A stretch of 38,727 nucleotides of DNA from Rhodocyclaceae bacterium. Its GTDB lineage: Bacteria; Pseudomonadota; Gammaproteobacteria; Burkholderiales; Rhodocyclaceae. The stretch covers positions 1-38,727 of the forward strand of contig JANXRC010000244.1 of assembly GCA_025353195.1 (NCBI GenBank), read 5' to 3'. The position numbers and the translations under genes are program-made. The notes below the pieces were generated by a model. The model searched no databases. It worked only from the letters and a program-made list of their open reading frames with translations, and had not been told where the DNA came from. Each line of letters begins with the position of its first letter. The first letter of the stretch is position 1. Positions 30,096-38,727 of this stretch are shown here, piece after piece.

Positions 30096-30536
30096 TCAAT
30101 CGCGCTTGAACACCAGCCGGGTGCCGGCCAGCCGGTCATGTAGGAATTGGCGGTCGCGATCGAATAGCGCCCAGAACACTCCCGCACCAAGATAGATGAT
30201 GCTGGGCCAGGCCAGAACATAACGTAGCGCCAAGCGCTGCACGGAAGGCTGCGCACCGGTCGGAGTTGACAACCGGATCTTCCACGTCTGCATCGCCAAG
30301 GTCTGTCCGCCGTTATGCCAGTACCAGATGAAGTAGGCACCGAGCACCACAAAGACGTGGCTGATCAAGACCCAGCCCGGCGCAACGATGCCAAACCCCA
30401 TCCCAATGGCAAGATGCGGCAGCATGAAGGTTACGGAAAGCACTCCCAGCAGCAGCAAGCTCTCGTATGCCATGCTGGCAATGCGGCGACGCAAGCTGGG
30501 CACTTGAGCCACCGGAACGGCTGCGGAAGCTGACAT
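30096..30536 (-). CDS. RDD family membrane protein
   Basis: This 146-aa protein has the R-D-D family pattern: LRRRIASMAYESLLLLGVL with the conserved arginine, two or three membrane helices (VLISHVFVVLGAYFIWYW), GQTLAMQTWKIRL and the C-terminal DRDRQFLHDRLAGTRLV. The family's function is poorly defined; some members affect ion or proton exchange. It starts eight bases after the DUF3106 stop and is the last gene of the sigma/DUF3619/DUF3106 unit. The ATG at 30536 is preferred over an upstream reading that runs through DUF3106 in another frame. Confidence 0.85.
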   Translation of the reverse strand: MSASAAVPVAQVPSLRRRIASMAYESLLLLGVLSVTFMLPHLAIGMGFGIVAPGWVLISHVFVVLGAYFIWYWHNGGQTLAMQTWKIRLSTPTGAQPSVQRLALRYVLAWPSIIYLGAGVFWALFDRDRQFLHDRLAGTRLVFKRD

Positions 30537-30544
30537 GTTGCGGT

Positions 30545-31072
30545 TCAGCGAGGTGCGGTCTGTTCGACTGGGGGAGGGCTGCTTGGTACGTTCTGCGGTT
30601 TGGGAGCAGGAACCGCCGGCTTCGACGGCGCAGGGCGTGGTGTTGGTTTCTGGCTTGCCTCGGCTTTGAGTCGATTTTTCTCGCTTTCCGGCAGTTCCTT
30701 GTACTCCTCCCACTTCAGCTTGACCGCCTCCTTCTTTTCAGGCGGGTCTTTTTGCAGTAATTTGTACTTGTCCCTTGCGCGCGTGCGCTCATCAGGGGTG
30801 AGTTTGGCCCAATCGGTCATCCGACGCTGCAAGCGGGTCTGCTCCTCCACGCTCAAGGACGGGTAGCGCTTGACGATTCCCAGCCACTTCTTCCTCTGGA
30901 AGCCGTCCATCTTGTCCCACTGGGTAGCCAGTGGAGCAAGGACGCGCTGTTGCTCCGCGTTCAGCTTAGTCCAGGATGGCTGCGGGAGCGGAGGGAGGAT
31001 GACTGCATGGCCTAGCGAAGAGGCCAGCCAGAGCGCTACTGCGAGGATGAGTCCGAAGCGCGCTCGAGCCAT
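30545..31072 (-). CDS. DUF3106 protein, exported
   Basis: This 175-aa precursor has a signal peptide (GLILAVALWLASSLGHA). A repeat-like helical domain follows: TKLNAEQQRVLAPLATQWDKMDGFQRKKWLGIVKRYPSLS and MTDWAKLTPDERTRARDKYK, the DUF3106 pattern known to me from betaproteobacteria. The tail is rich in Pro, Ala and Lys (PTPRPAPSKPAVPAPKPQ) and looks disordered. Its start lies inside the end of the DUF3619 gene (37-base overlap), so the two are coupled. The abundance of Gln and charged helices recalls periplasmic envelope-stress sensors, but no function is established. Confidence 0.82.
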   Translation of the reverse strand: MARARFGLILAVALWLASSLGHAVILPPLPQPSWTKLNAEQQRVLAPLATQWDKMDGFQRKKWLGIVKRYPSLSVEEQTRLQRRMTDWAKLTPDERTRARDKYKLLQKDPPEKKEAVKLKWEEYKELPESEKNRLKAEASQKPTPRPAPSKPAVPAPKPQNVPSSPPPVEQTAPR

Positions 31073-31422
31073 GCGTGGAAGCCTCGATCAAGATATGCGG
31101 AAGGGGGCAGTTCGTCGGCAAGGAGGGCGCTGTCGATTTCCTCGTATTCCTGAACCTGTTCAAAGGCGTTCCAGTAATAGGTGCCCATGGCACCGACAGT
31201 CAGGGCCATGACGGCAAGCAGGTTGCGGGCGTTGGAAAAAAACGCAAGTTCCACGTTTTGCCCGATTCCGGCCAGACGAAGACCCCGCACCGGCACTCGT
31301 TGGCTATTCAAGGCGGTTTGACGGGCCTGATGGAGGCGGCCGGCCACGTCCCGACCAAGGGAATCCAGGCCCTGGTTGAGAATCTGCCTTGCTTTGTAGC
31401 CGAATTCAGTATCGTCGTTCAT
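31036..31422 (-). CDS. DUF3619 protein, single-pass membrane protein (anti-sigma candidate)
   Basis: This 128-aa protein has a cytoplasmic N-terminal half (MNDDTEFGYKARQILNQGL, HQARQTALNSQR), one membrane helix near residues 66-85 (NLLAVMALTVGAMGTYYW) and a periplasmic acidic tail (YEEIDSALLADELPPSAYLDRGF). The family is DUF3619, seen in betaproteobacteria next to a sigma factor. Its start overlaps the sigma-factor stop by four bases (ATGA). That layout, a cytoplasmic domain, one helix and a periplasmic domain directly behind a sigma gene, is what anti-sigma factors look like, although I see no known anti-sigma motif. The functional idea is inference. Confidence 0.82.
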   Translation of the reverse strand: MNDDTEFGYKARQILNQGLDSLGRDVAGRLHQARQTALNSQRVPVRGLRLAGIGQNVELAFFSNARNLLAVMALTVGAMGTYYWNAFEQVQEYEEIDSALLADELPPSAYLDRGFHAWLERASDSSSQ

Positions 31423-31982
31423 AGCTCTATGCCTTTCGCCTTAAGTGCTGCGGCCAGAGTGTGGGTGGCGCGCGAACAATGCGTCTTCACGCTGCCTTCC
31501 GAGCAACCCATCGCAGCTGCGGTTTCGGCAATATCCATTTCCTCCCAATAACGCATAAGGAAGGCCTCACGTTGACGTGGCGGCAGCCGCTCAATCTCTT
31601 TTTCAATTACACCAAGGAGTTGCGAGCGCTCCAACTGCCGGTGCGGCGTCAATAAGCCTTCTGACTCGTTCTCCGCCGCAAAAGTTTCAAGCGGATCGGC
31701 ATCTTCATCCTCACTGGGAGAAAGAGACGACAACAGGGTCGTCCACAGGGAACGTACCTTGGATCGCCGGTAGCTGTCGCGGATCGCGTTTTGGAGGATT
31801 CTCTGAAACAGCATGGGCCATTCCGCAACCGGGCGGTCTCCGTACTTCTCCGCGAGTCTCATCATCGCGTCCTGGACGATGTCCAGCGCGGTTTCCTCGT
31901 TCCGAACGGCGAACATGGCCTGCTTGAAGGCACGGCGCTCTATGCCGGCAAGGAAATTTGAAAGTTCAATTCGGGAACTCAG
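31419..31982 (-). CDS. RNA polymerase sigma factor (sigma-70 family, RpoE-like), probable CTG start
   Basis: Read from the CTG at 31980-31982, this is a 187-aa factor. The first in-frame ATG (31914-31916) would give 165 aa. Region 2 (ETALDIVQDAMMRLAEKYGDRP, WPMLFQRILQNAIRDSYRR) and region 4 (LPPRQREAFLMRYWEEMDIAETAAAMGCSEGSVKTHCSRA) are intact. Upstream of the ATG the frame encodes ELSNFLAGIERRAFKQA, which looks like the conserved start of region 2 in homologues. Between the upstream stop (32013-32015) and that ATG there is no ATG, GTG or TTG. AGGAG at 31989-31993 is six bases before the CTG. It heads a sigma-DUF3619-DUF3106-RDD unit. A sequencing error is the alternative. Confidence 0.85.
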   Translation of the reverse strand: MSSRIELSNFLAGIERRAFKQAMFAVRNEETALDIVQDAMMRLAEKYGDRPVAEWPMLFQRILQNAIRDSYRRSKVRSLWTTLLSSLSPSEDEDADPLETFAAENESEGLLTPHRQLERSQLLGVIEKEIERLPPRQREAFLMRYWEEMDIAETAAAMGCSEGSVKTHCSRATHTLAAALKAKGIEL

Positions 31983-32028
31983 AGGTGGCTCCTGCCTGCA
32001 TTCAGCATTTCTTCAGTACAGAGGAACG

Positions 32029-32057
32029 ACTATATCCGCAAGGGATACCGTCTCCAA
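32029..32057 (-). promoter_or_regulatory. Predicted promoter of the sigma/DUF3619/DUF3106/RDD unit
   Basis: On the minus strand TTGGAG (32057-32052) and TATAGT (32034-32029) are 17 bases apart. The -10 matches five of six positions and the -35 three. Start would be near 32022, about 40 bases before the proposed CTG codon. It looks housekeeping-type, with no evident autoregulatory ECF motif. Confidence 0.45.
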
Positions 32058-32080
32058 TGGCAGCGCTGGAGACATAAATC

Positions 32081-32109
32081 TTGACCATTCGCGGGCGAGT
32101 CAGTAAGGT
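32081..32109 (+). promoter_or_regulatory. Predicted promoter of ilvIHC
   Basis: TTGACC (32081-32086) and TAAGGT (32104-32109) are 17 bases apart; the -35 matches five of six positions, the -10 three including both key bases. Start would be near 32116, leaving about 30 bases before ilvI. That is too short for a leader peptide, so attenuation of the ilv operon is unlikely. CACT-CGAAA-AGTG at 32119-32131 forms a small hairpin in this leader. Confidence 0.4.
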
Positions 32110-32146
32110 TATACGTTTCACTCGAAAAGTGTAACAGGTGTAATCA

Positions 32147-33856
32147 ATGCAGCTAACTGGCGCAGAAATTGTAATTAGGTGCTTGCACGAGGAAAAGGTC
32201 GAATACGTATTCGGCTATCCTGGCGGCTCGGTTCTCTATATTTACGACGAACTCTTCAAACAGGACAAGTTCAAGCATGTACTGGTTCGCCATGAGCAGG
32301 CCGCTGTTCATGCCGCGGACGCGTATTCAAGATCTTCCAACAAGATCGGCGTCTGTCTGGTTACCTCGGGGCCCGGCGTTACCAATGCGGTGACGGGGAT
32401 CGCTACCGCACACATGGATTCCGTTCCGCTGGTAATCATCAGTGGACAGGTACCGACTGCCTATATCGGGCAGGACGCCTTTCAGGAATGCGATACCGTG
32501 GGTATTACCCGGCCCTGCGTCAAGCACAATTTCCTGGTCAAGGATGTCAGGGATCTGGCCGTAACATTGAAGAAGGCGTTCTACATTGCCAAGACGGGTC
32601 GCCCCGGTCCTGTGCTGGTAGACATCCCGAAGGACATCACCAATCAGAAGTGTGAGTTCGAATATCCCAAGACAATCGCCATGCGTTCCTATAACCCCAT
32701 GGTCAAGGGGCACAGTGGGCAGATCAAGAAGGCGGTGCAGATGCTGCTGGAGGCCAAGCGGCCGATGATTTACGCCGGCGGCGGGGTAATTCTTTCTGAT
32801 GCCGCCGAAAAGCTGACAAAATTTGCCCGCAGCTTGGGATATCCGGTGACCAATACCTTGATGGGCTTGGGCGGCTTTCCCGCTACCGACAAGCATTCTC
32901 TCGGCATGTTGGGCATGCATGGTACCTACGAGGCCAACATGGCCATGCAGCATTGTGATGTGCTGATTGCAGTTGGCGCGCGGTTTGATGACCGCGTGAT
33001 TGGCAATCCGGCAAATTTTGCCGGGGTTTCGCGCAAGATCATTCATATCGACATAGATCCCTCCTCGATTTCCAAGCGTGTCAAGGTCGATGTGCCCATC
33101 GTCGGCAATTTGCCGGACGTGCTTGACGAACTACAGAAACTGCTCGAAGCCTCCGCCGGCGTACCAGATCCGAAGGCCCTGGCTGCCTGGTGGAAGCAGA
33201 TTGACGAGTGGCGCAGCAAGAAGTCGCTGAAGTACAAACAGGGCAAGGAAATCATCATGCCCCAGTATGTGATCGAGAAGCTCTACGAGGTTACCGGCGG
33301 CGATGCCTTCATTACATCGGACGTCGGCCAGCACCAGATGTGGGCGGCGCAATACTACAAATTCGACAAACCTCGACGCTGGATCAACTCGGGTGGCCTG
33401 GGCACCATGGGTGTCGGTTTGCCTTATGCGATGGGCGTACGCTTCGCCAATCCGAAAGCAACGGTGGCATGCGTGACCGGCGAAGGATCGATTCAGATGA
33501 ACATCCAGGAGTTGTCGACGGCGAAGCAATTTCGTCTGCCGATCAAGATAATCAATCTGAACAACCGCTATCTGGGCATGGTACGGCAATGGCAGCAGAT
33601 GTTCCACGGCAACCGCTACGCTGAATCCTATGTCGATGCGTTGCCGGATTTTGTCAAGCTGGCGGAAGCCTACGGGCATGTAGGCATGAAGATAGAGCGT
33701 CCTGCCGATGTCGAGCCCGCCTTGCGCGAGACCTTCACCAAGCACAAGAATGACCTCGTGTTCATGGATTTTCTTACTGATCAGACGGCCAACGTGTACC
33801 CGATGGTGGCAGCCGGCAAGGGGTTGTCGGAAATGATTCTGGCCGAGGAACTGTAA
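32147..33856 (+). CDS. ilvI: Acetolactate synthase large subunit (AHAS)
   Basis: This 569-aa thiamine-diphosphate enzyme makes 2-acetolactate or 2-aceto-2-hydroxybutyrate, the first common step to valine, leucine and isoleucine. The catalytic glutamate is E50 in VRHEQAAVHAADAYSR. SGPGVTNAVTGIATA and SGQVPTAYIGQDAFQECD are typical. The TPP/Mg motif reads VTGEGSIQMNIQELSTA followed by NLNNRYLGM, with GEG where many homologues have GDG. The length is normal for IlvB/IlvI. The ATG at 32147 has a weak site (ACAGGTG). The regulatory subunit gene follows two bases after the stop. I use ilvI because of the ilvIHC order; ilvB is an equally common name. Confidence 0.95.
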   Translation: MQLTGAEIVIRCLHEEKVEYVFGYPGGSVLYIYDELFKQDKFKHVLVRHEQAAVHAADAYSRSSNKIGVCLVTSGPGVTNAVTGIATAHMDSVPLVIISGQVPTAYIGQDAFQECDTVGITRPCVKHNFLVKDVRDLAVTLKKAFYIAKTGRPGPVLVDIPKDITNQKCEFEYPKTIAMRSYNPMVKGHSGQIKKAVQMLLEAKRPMIYAGGGVILSDAAEKLTKFARSLGYPVTNTLMGLGGFPATDKHSLGMLGMHGTYEANMAMQHCDVLIAVGARFDDRVIGNPANFAGVSRKIIHIDIDPSSISKRVKVDVPIVGNLPDVLDELQKLLEASAGVPDPKALAAWWKQIDEWRSKKSLKYKQGKEIIMPQYVIEKLYEVTGGDAFITSDVGQHQMWAAQYYKFDKPRRWINSGGLGTMGVGLPYAMGVRFANPKATVACVTGEGSIQMNIQELSTAKQFRLPIKIINLNNRYLGMVRQWQQMFHGNRYAESYVDALPDFVKLAEAYGHVGMKIERPADVEPALRETFTKHKNDLVFMDFLTDQTANVYPMVAAGKGLSEMILAEEL

Positions 33857-33858
33857 GC

Positions 33859-34350
33859 ATGCGACACATCATTTCCATTCTTATCGAAAACGAGGCCGGT
33901 GCGCTTTCCCGTGTCTCCGGTTTGTTCTCTGCCCGCGCATTCAACATTGAGTCGCTGACGGTAGCGCCGACAGAAGATGCTTCCCTTTCCCGCATGACCA
34001 TCGTCAGCACCGGCTCGGACGATGTCATCGAGCAGATCACCAAACAACTCAACAAGCTGATAGACGTCGTCAAGGTTGTGGATCTGTCCGAAGCCGCGCA
34101 TATCGAGCGCGAGTTGATGCTGGTCAGGGTGCGCGCCGCCGGCAAGGATCGTGAGGAGATGAAGCGGATTGCCGATATATTTCGCGGCCGCATCATTGAT
34201 GTCACCGATTCGACCTACGTCATCGAACTGACAGGTAACGGTTCCAAGCTGGATGCCTTTCTCGAAGCCATTGATCGCTCACTGATCCTCGAAACCGTTC
34301 GCACCGGTGTCTCCGGCATCGGACGCGGCGATCGAATTCTCAAAGTCTGA
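33859..34350 (+). CDS. ilvH: Acetolactate synthase small (regulatory) subunit
   Basis: This 163-aa subunit begins with an ACT domain (MRHIISILIENEAGALSRVSGLFSARAFNIESLTV). The second domain has ELMLVRVRAAGKDREEM, IIDVTDSTYVIELTG and GVSGIGRGDRIL. It binds the branched-chain product (valine) and activates and feedback-regulates IlvI. The ribosome binding site GAGGAA lies in the end of ilvI, only two bases separate the frames, and ilvC follows after 22 bases. Confidence 0.96.
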   Translation: MRHIISILIENEAGALSRVSGLFSARAFNIESLTVAPTEDASLSRMTIVSTGSDDVIEQITKQLNKLIDVVKVVDLSEAAHIERELMLVRVRAAGKDREEMKRIADIFRGRIIDVTDSTYVIELTGNGSKLDAFLEAIDRSLILETVRTGVSGIGRGDRILKV

Positions 34351-34357
34351 ACTCTGA

Positions 34358-35389
<1,032 letters not shown>

Positions 35390-35408
35390 TTTCGGCGGGT
35401 ACAGTGGG

Positions 35409-35458
35409 GAAGGGTGCAGTCATGCTGCGCCCTTCGTTTCATCGGGTTGCGTTTTTTT
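35409..35458 (+). terminator. Terminator-like hairpin after ilvC
   Basis: GAAGGGTGCAG (35409-35419) pairs with CTGCGCCCTTC (35425-35435) over 11 bp, including one G-T pair, around a five-base loop. A run of seven T lies at 35452-35458, about 16 bases further on, so the U-tract is displaced and efficiency is uncertain. Confidence 0.55.
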
Positions 35459-35564
35459 GCGCGAGCGAACGGTGACCGTTTCACTGCCAGATGCCGCAGC
35501 GACAAAAGTCGTTGGTCTTTCCTGAGCAGTTAGAATAGAAGCCGTCTTCAACTATTCTTGGACC

Positions 35565-36314
35565 ATGCCTCCAATCCCACCCCGCAAGGCGTTGATGAAT
35601 CCTGAACTGCGTCGGCGCGGAATCTACGTACTGCCCAATCTCCTGACCACCGCGGGGTTGTTCGCTGGTTTTTACGCCATCGTTCAAGCCATGACGGGAC
35701 GTTTCGAGCATGCGGCAGTGGCTATCTTCATCGCCATGGTATTCGACGGTCTCGACGGCCGCGTGGCGCGTATGACACGTACGCAGAGTGCTTTCGGCGC
35801 TGAATACGATTCGCTGTCCGACATGGTGTCGTTTGGGGTGGCTCCGGCATTGATTGCCTTCGAGTGGGCGATGAAGGGCATGGGCAAGTGGGGCTGGATC
35901 GCTGCATTTGTGTATTGCGCCGGAGCGGCATTGCGCCTGGCCCGTTTCAATACCAATCTCGGAGTGGTGGACAAGCGCTATTTCCAGGGGCTGCCGAGTC
36001 CGGCTGCGGCAGCGCTGGTGGCGGGCTTCGTCTGGATCATCAACGACCGAGAGATTCCGGGGGAAGATGTGCGCTGGTACGCCTTCGCCCTGACGCTTTT
36101 TGCTGGCATCACCATGGTCAGCACTTTGCGTTACTGGAGCGGCAAGGACATCAATTTGCGCCGTAGCGTGCCGTTCATGGTGCTACCCATCATCGTCCTT
36201 GGCTATGTGCTGGTGTCGTCCTATCCTCCCGGGGTGCTGTTCGCGCTGTTTCTCGCCTATGCCCTGTCAGGTTACGTGATGGCAGCCTGGAGTTGGCGCA
36301 GCCGGCGAAAATGA
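35565..36314 (+). CDS. pssA: CDP-diacylglycerol-serine O-phosphatidyltransferase
   Basis: This protein of up to 249 aa makes phosphatidylserine, the precursor of phosphatidylethanolamine. It has the CDP-alcohol phosphotransferase motif D61-x2-D64-G65-x2-A68-R69-x8-G78-x3-D82-x3-D86. About seven or eight membrane helices follow (WIAAFVYCAGAALRL, VLPIIVLGYVLVSSY). PNLLTTAGLFAGFYAI at the start is typical of the membrane-type (Bacillus-like) PssA. The ATG at 35565 has no clear ribosome binding site. The in-frame ATG ten codons later (35595) is preceded by AAGG and may be the true start. It lies between ilvC and leuA, an arrangement common in betaproteobacteria. Confidence 0.94.
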   Translation: MPPIPPRKALMNPELRRRGIYVLPNLLTTAGLFAGFYAIVQAMTGRFEHAAVAIFIAMVFDGLDGRVARMTRTQSAFGAEYDSLSDMVSFGVAPALIAFEWAMKGMGKWGWIAAFVYCAGAALRLARFNTNLGVVDKRYFQGLPSPAAAALVAGFVWIINDREIPGEDVRWYAFALTLFAGITMVSTLRYWSGKDINLRRSVPFMVLPIIVLGYVLVSSYPPGVLFALFLAYALSGYVMAAWSWRSRRK

Positions 36315-36316
36315 AA

Positions 36317-36374
36317 TTTCAGTGGAGGCACACGCCGGCTTCATCGGCGTTAAGCGCAGCGGCCTTAACTAAAA
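36317..36374 (+). repeat. Palindromic dispersed element, copy B (3' of pssA)
   Basis: It starts TTTCAGTGGAGGC two bases after the pssA stop and keeps the stem ACGCCG (36332-36337) / CGGCGT (36345-36350) around GCTTCAT. Compared with copy A at 16574-16630, the outer stem pairs are lost and the tail differs but ends ACTAAAA. Its right edge abuts the promoter of the leuA leader. Confidence 0.65.
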
Positions 36375-36378
36375 TCTG

Positions 36379-36407
36379 TTGCGCGGTCGGAATAATATCT
36401 TTATAGT
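36379..36407 (+). promoter_or_regulatory. Predicted promoter of the leuA leader and leuA
   Basis: TTGCGC (36379-36384) and TATAGT (36402-36407) are 17 bases apart; the -10 matches five of six positions, the -35 three. The expected start is about 36413-36415, at the ATG of the leader ORF, so the message would be leaderless. Confidence 0.5.
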
Positions 36408-36414
36408 CATCACC

Positions 36415-36525
36415 ATGGCTACGGCATTCACCTTTGCTGCATTATTTCTTGCCCTTTCAGGCGCGCTCATCGCGCGTCTGCCGCTGCGTGCGAAGCTGCT
36501 TTCGCTGCTGCGCCGCGCGCGCTAA
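36415..36525 (+). CDS. Leucine-rich 36-aa leader peptide of leuA (putative attenuator)
   Basis: ATG at 36415 and TAA at 36523 enclose a 36-codon frame. Ten codons are leucine, clustered as AKLLSLLRRAR near the end and LFLAL near the start. There is no ribosome binding site, but a predicted promoter would start the transcript at or next to the ATG. Ninety bases separate its stop from leuA and hold a GC hairpin followed by two T-runs. This is the layout of a leucine-responsive transcription attenuator: ribosomes stalling at Leu codons would change RNA folding downstream. Leucine codons are varied (one TTA, one CTC, three CTT, five CTG). Alternative: a small membrane-active peptide, since it is hydrophobic then cationic. 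Confidence 0.55.
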   Translation: MATAFTFAALFLALSGALIARLPLRAKLLSLLRRAR

Positions 36526-36560
36526 ATACACCCCCCCCACAATCCGGTTGTTCATAGTGC

Positions 36561-36600
36561 CCGCTCTGCGAGGGGCGGTATTGTCCATTTTTTGGTTTTT
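36561..36600 (+). terminator. Attenuator-type hairpin and T-runs before leuA
   Basis: CCGCTC (36561-36566) pairs with GGGCGG (36573-36578, one G-T pair) around a six-base loop. Six T at 36588-36593 and five T at 36596-36600 follow. The eight C at 36531-36538 could pair with GAGGGG in the 3' arm and form a competing structure. The first T-run begins ten bases after the stem, so termination strength is uncertain. Confidence 0.4.
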
Positions 36601-36614
36601 CCCAGGAGATACCC

Positions 36615-38136
36615 ATGTCCAAGGAACATTTGATCATTTTCGATACCACCTTGCGCGACGGTGAACAGAGCCCAGGCGCCTCCATGAGCAAGGAGGAAAA
36701 GCTGCGGATTGCGCGTCAGCTTGAACGCATGCGTGTGGATGTGATTGAAGCAGGTTTTCCTGCTGCGTCAAACGGCGATTTCGAGGCGGTGAAGGCCATC
36801 GCCGAAGCGATCAAGGATTCCACGGTCTGCGGCCTGGCGCGCACCAGCGAGGCCGACGTACGGCGCGCCGGCGAGGCGATCAGGCCCGCCCGATCCGGCC
36901 GCATCCACACCTTCATCGCGACCAGCCCCATCCACATGGAAAAGAAACTGCGCATGACGCCGGATCAGGTGGTCGAGGCGGCGATTGCCGCAGTCAAACT
37001 CGCGCGCCAGTACACCGACAATGTTGAGTTTTCCGCCGAAGATGCCGTCCGTTCCGACTTCGATTTTCTATGCAGAGTCTTCGATGCCGTGATCAAGGCG
37101 GGCGCCACCACCATCAATGTCCCCGACACGGTCGGCTACAGTCTTCCTGAGGTCTGGGGCGAGCGTATGCGCCGTTTGATCGAGAGCGTTTCTGGCGCCG
37201 ACAAGGTGATCTGGTCGACTCATTGCCACAACGACCTCGGCCTTGCTGTTGCCAACTCGCTGTCTGCCGTGCTGGCCGGCGCGCGTCAGGTCGAGTGCAC
37301 CATCAACGGTCTCGGCGAGCGCGCCGGCAATGCTTCTCTGGAAGAGGTGGTGATGGCCGTGCGCACCCGCGGTGATCTGTTCAACTGCGACACGCGCATC
37401 GATGCAACGCAGATCGTGCCGGCTTCGAAACTGGTGTCGCAAATCACCGGTTACACGGTCCAGCCGAACAAGGCGGTAGTCGGTGCCAACGCGTTTTCCC
37501 ATGAGTCCGGTATCCATCAGGATGGCGTATTGAAGCACCGCGAAACCTACGAAATCATGCGTGCCGAAGATGTGGGCTGGGCCACCAACCGGCTGACTCT
37601 GGGCAAACTCTCGGGTCGTAGCGCCTTCAAGACACGACTGACGGAACTCGGTATCGAATTGCCGAGCGAAGAGGCGCTCAACGTGGCGTTCGGGCACTTC
37701 AAGGAACTTGCCGACAAGAAGCGAGAAATTTTTGACGAAGACATCTTCGCCCTCATCGGCGACGAAGTGGTGGCGCCTGAAAATGAGCACTACCGACTGG
37801 TCTCGTCGATGTTCCACTCGGAAACCGGCGAGGCGCCGCAGGCGCGGCTGACTCTTTCTGCTGGAGGCGTGGAACAGCACGCCGAATCGAGTGGTAGCGG
37901 CCCGGTCGATGCAACTTTCAAGGCGATTGAAAAAGTTGCCACCAGCGGCTCCGAGCTTCTGCTCTATTCTGTAAATGCGATCACGACGGGAACTGACGCG
38001 CAGGGCGAGGTAACAGTGCGCTTGTCGAAAGACGGCCGGATCGTGAATGGCCAGGGCGCGGATACGGATATCGTAGTCGCTTCCGCCAAGGCCTACCTCA
38101 ATGCCCTCAACAAACTGTGCTCCGGGCAGGAAAAGC

Positions 38137-38153
<17 letters not shown>
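36615..38153 (+). CDS. leuA: 2-Isopropylmalate synthase
   Basis: This 512-aa enzyme condenses acetyl-CoA with 2-oxoisovalerate, the first step specific to leucine. The TIM-barrel starts with [19 protein letters not shown] (catalytic R14-D15). The metal-binding [15 protein letters not shown] and [14 protein letters not shown] follow, then the flexible [13 protein letters not shown] region. A complete C-terminal allosteric domain ([23 protein letters not shown]) should bind leucine for feedback inhibition. The ATG is preceded by AGGAG. The convergent DUF2069 gene overlaps its last 17 bases. Expression is probably also controlled by the leader upstream. Confidence 0.97.

Positions 38154-38727
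<574 letters not shown>

Overview
The window is GC-rich, densely packed chromosomal DNA from a betaproteobacterium. Good markers are the DUF3106/DUF3619/sigma-factor cluster, a DUF2322 gene after purB, the queA-tgt-yajC-secDF order, pepA-holC divergent from lptFG, and ilvIHC-pssA-leuA. A sox operon and a TAXI-type binding protein suggest a metabolically versatile sulfur-oxidising member of the Rhodocyclales/Nitrosomonadales type. That placement is inferred from gene content and similarity remembered from known families, not from a database search.

Layout, left to right. (1) 1-7.2 kb, accessory: the 5' part of an IS1182-like transposase sits directly upstream of dnaE2 (error-prone polymerase), with no imuA/imuB in the window. 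Then come a stand-alone HD-GYP protein, a small Cys-motif protein, an acyl-CoA synthetase-like AMP ligase and a divergent TAXI solute-binding protein. (2) 7.3-11.8 kb: a minus-strand soxYZAXB operon for periplasmic thiosulfate oxidation. A 70-aa zinc-ribbon protein follows it on the same strand, and a good sigma70-type promoter precedes soxY. (3) 11.8-14.25 kb: about 670 bp of mostly non-coding DNA with palindromes, then a plus-strand trio: a YeiH-type (putative sulfate exporter) transporter, a 51-aa single-pass membrane peptide and a divergent UspA-like protein. (4) 14.3-17.4 kb: kup (K+ uptake), tRNA-Leu(CAA), a palindromic element and a Crp/Fnr-type regulator.

(5) 17.5-23 kb: queA-tgt (queuosine synthesis) and yajC-secD-secF (Sec translocon accessory complex), all plus strand. 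(6) 23-27.8 kb: purB-DUF2322 on the minus strand, a plus-strand GST-like gene, and pepA-holC-hypothetical on the minus strand. (7) 27.9-32 kb: lptF-lptG (LPS export permease), then on the minus strand a sigma-70-family factor, DUF3619, DUF3106 and RDD genes with overlapping or nearly touching ends. (8) 32.1-38.7 kb: ilvI-ilvH-ilvC, pssA and leuA (branched-chain amino acids and phosphatidylserine), then DUF2069 and the C-terminal part of a WrbA-like quinone reductase on the minus strand.

Observations that go beyond routine annotation: a Leu-rich 36-codon ORF with its own promoter, apparently leaderless, ahead of leuA (a likely attenuator leader); a two-copy palindromic element sitting just 3' of tRNA-Leu and just 3' of pssA; a sigma-factor gene whose conserved N-terminus runs upstream of the first ATG to a CTG codon with a well-spaced Shine-Dalgarno; the transporter/mini-membrane-peptide/Usp trio facing the sox operon; and the IS element that appears to separate dnaE2 from its usual upstream partners.
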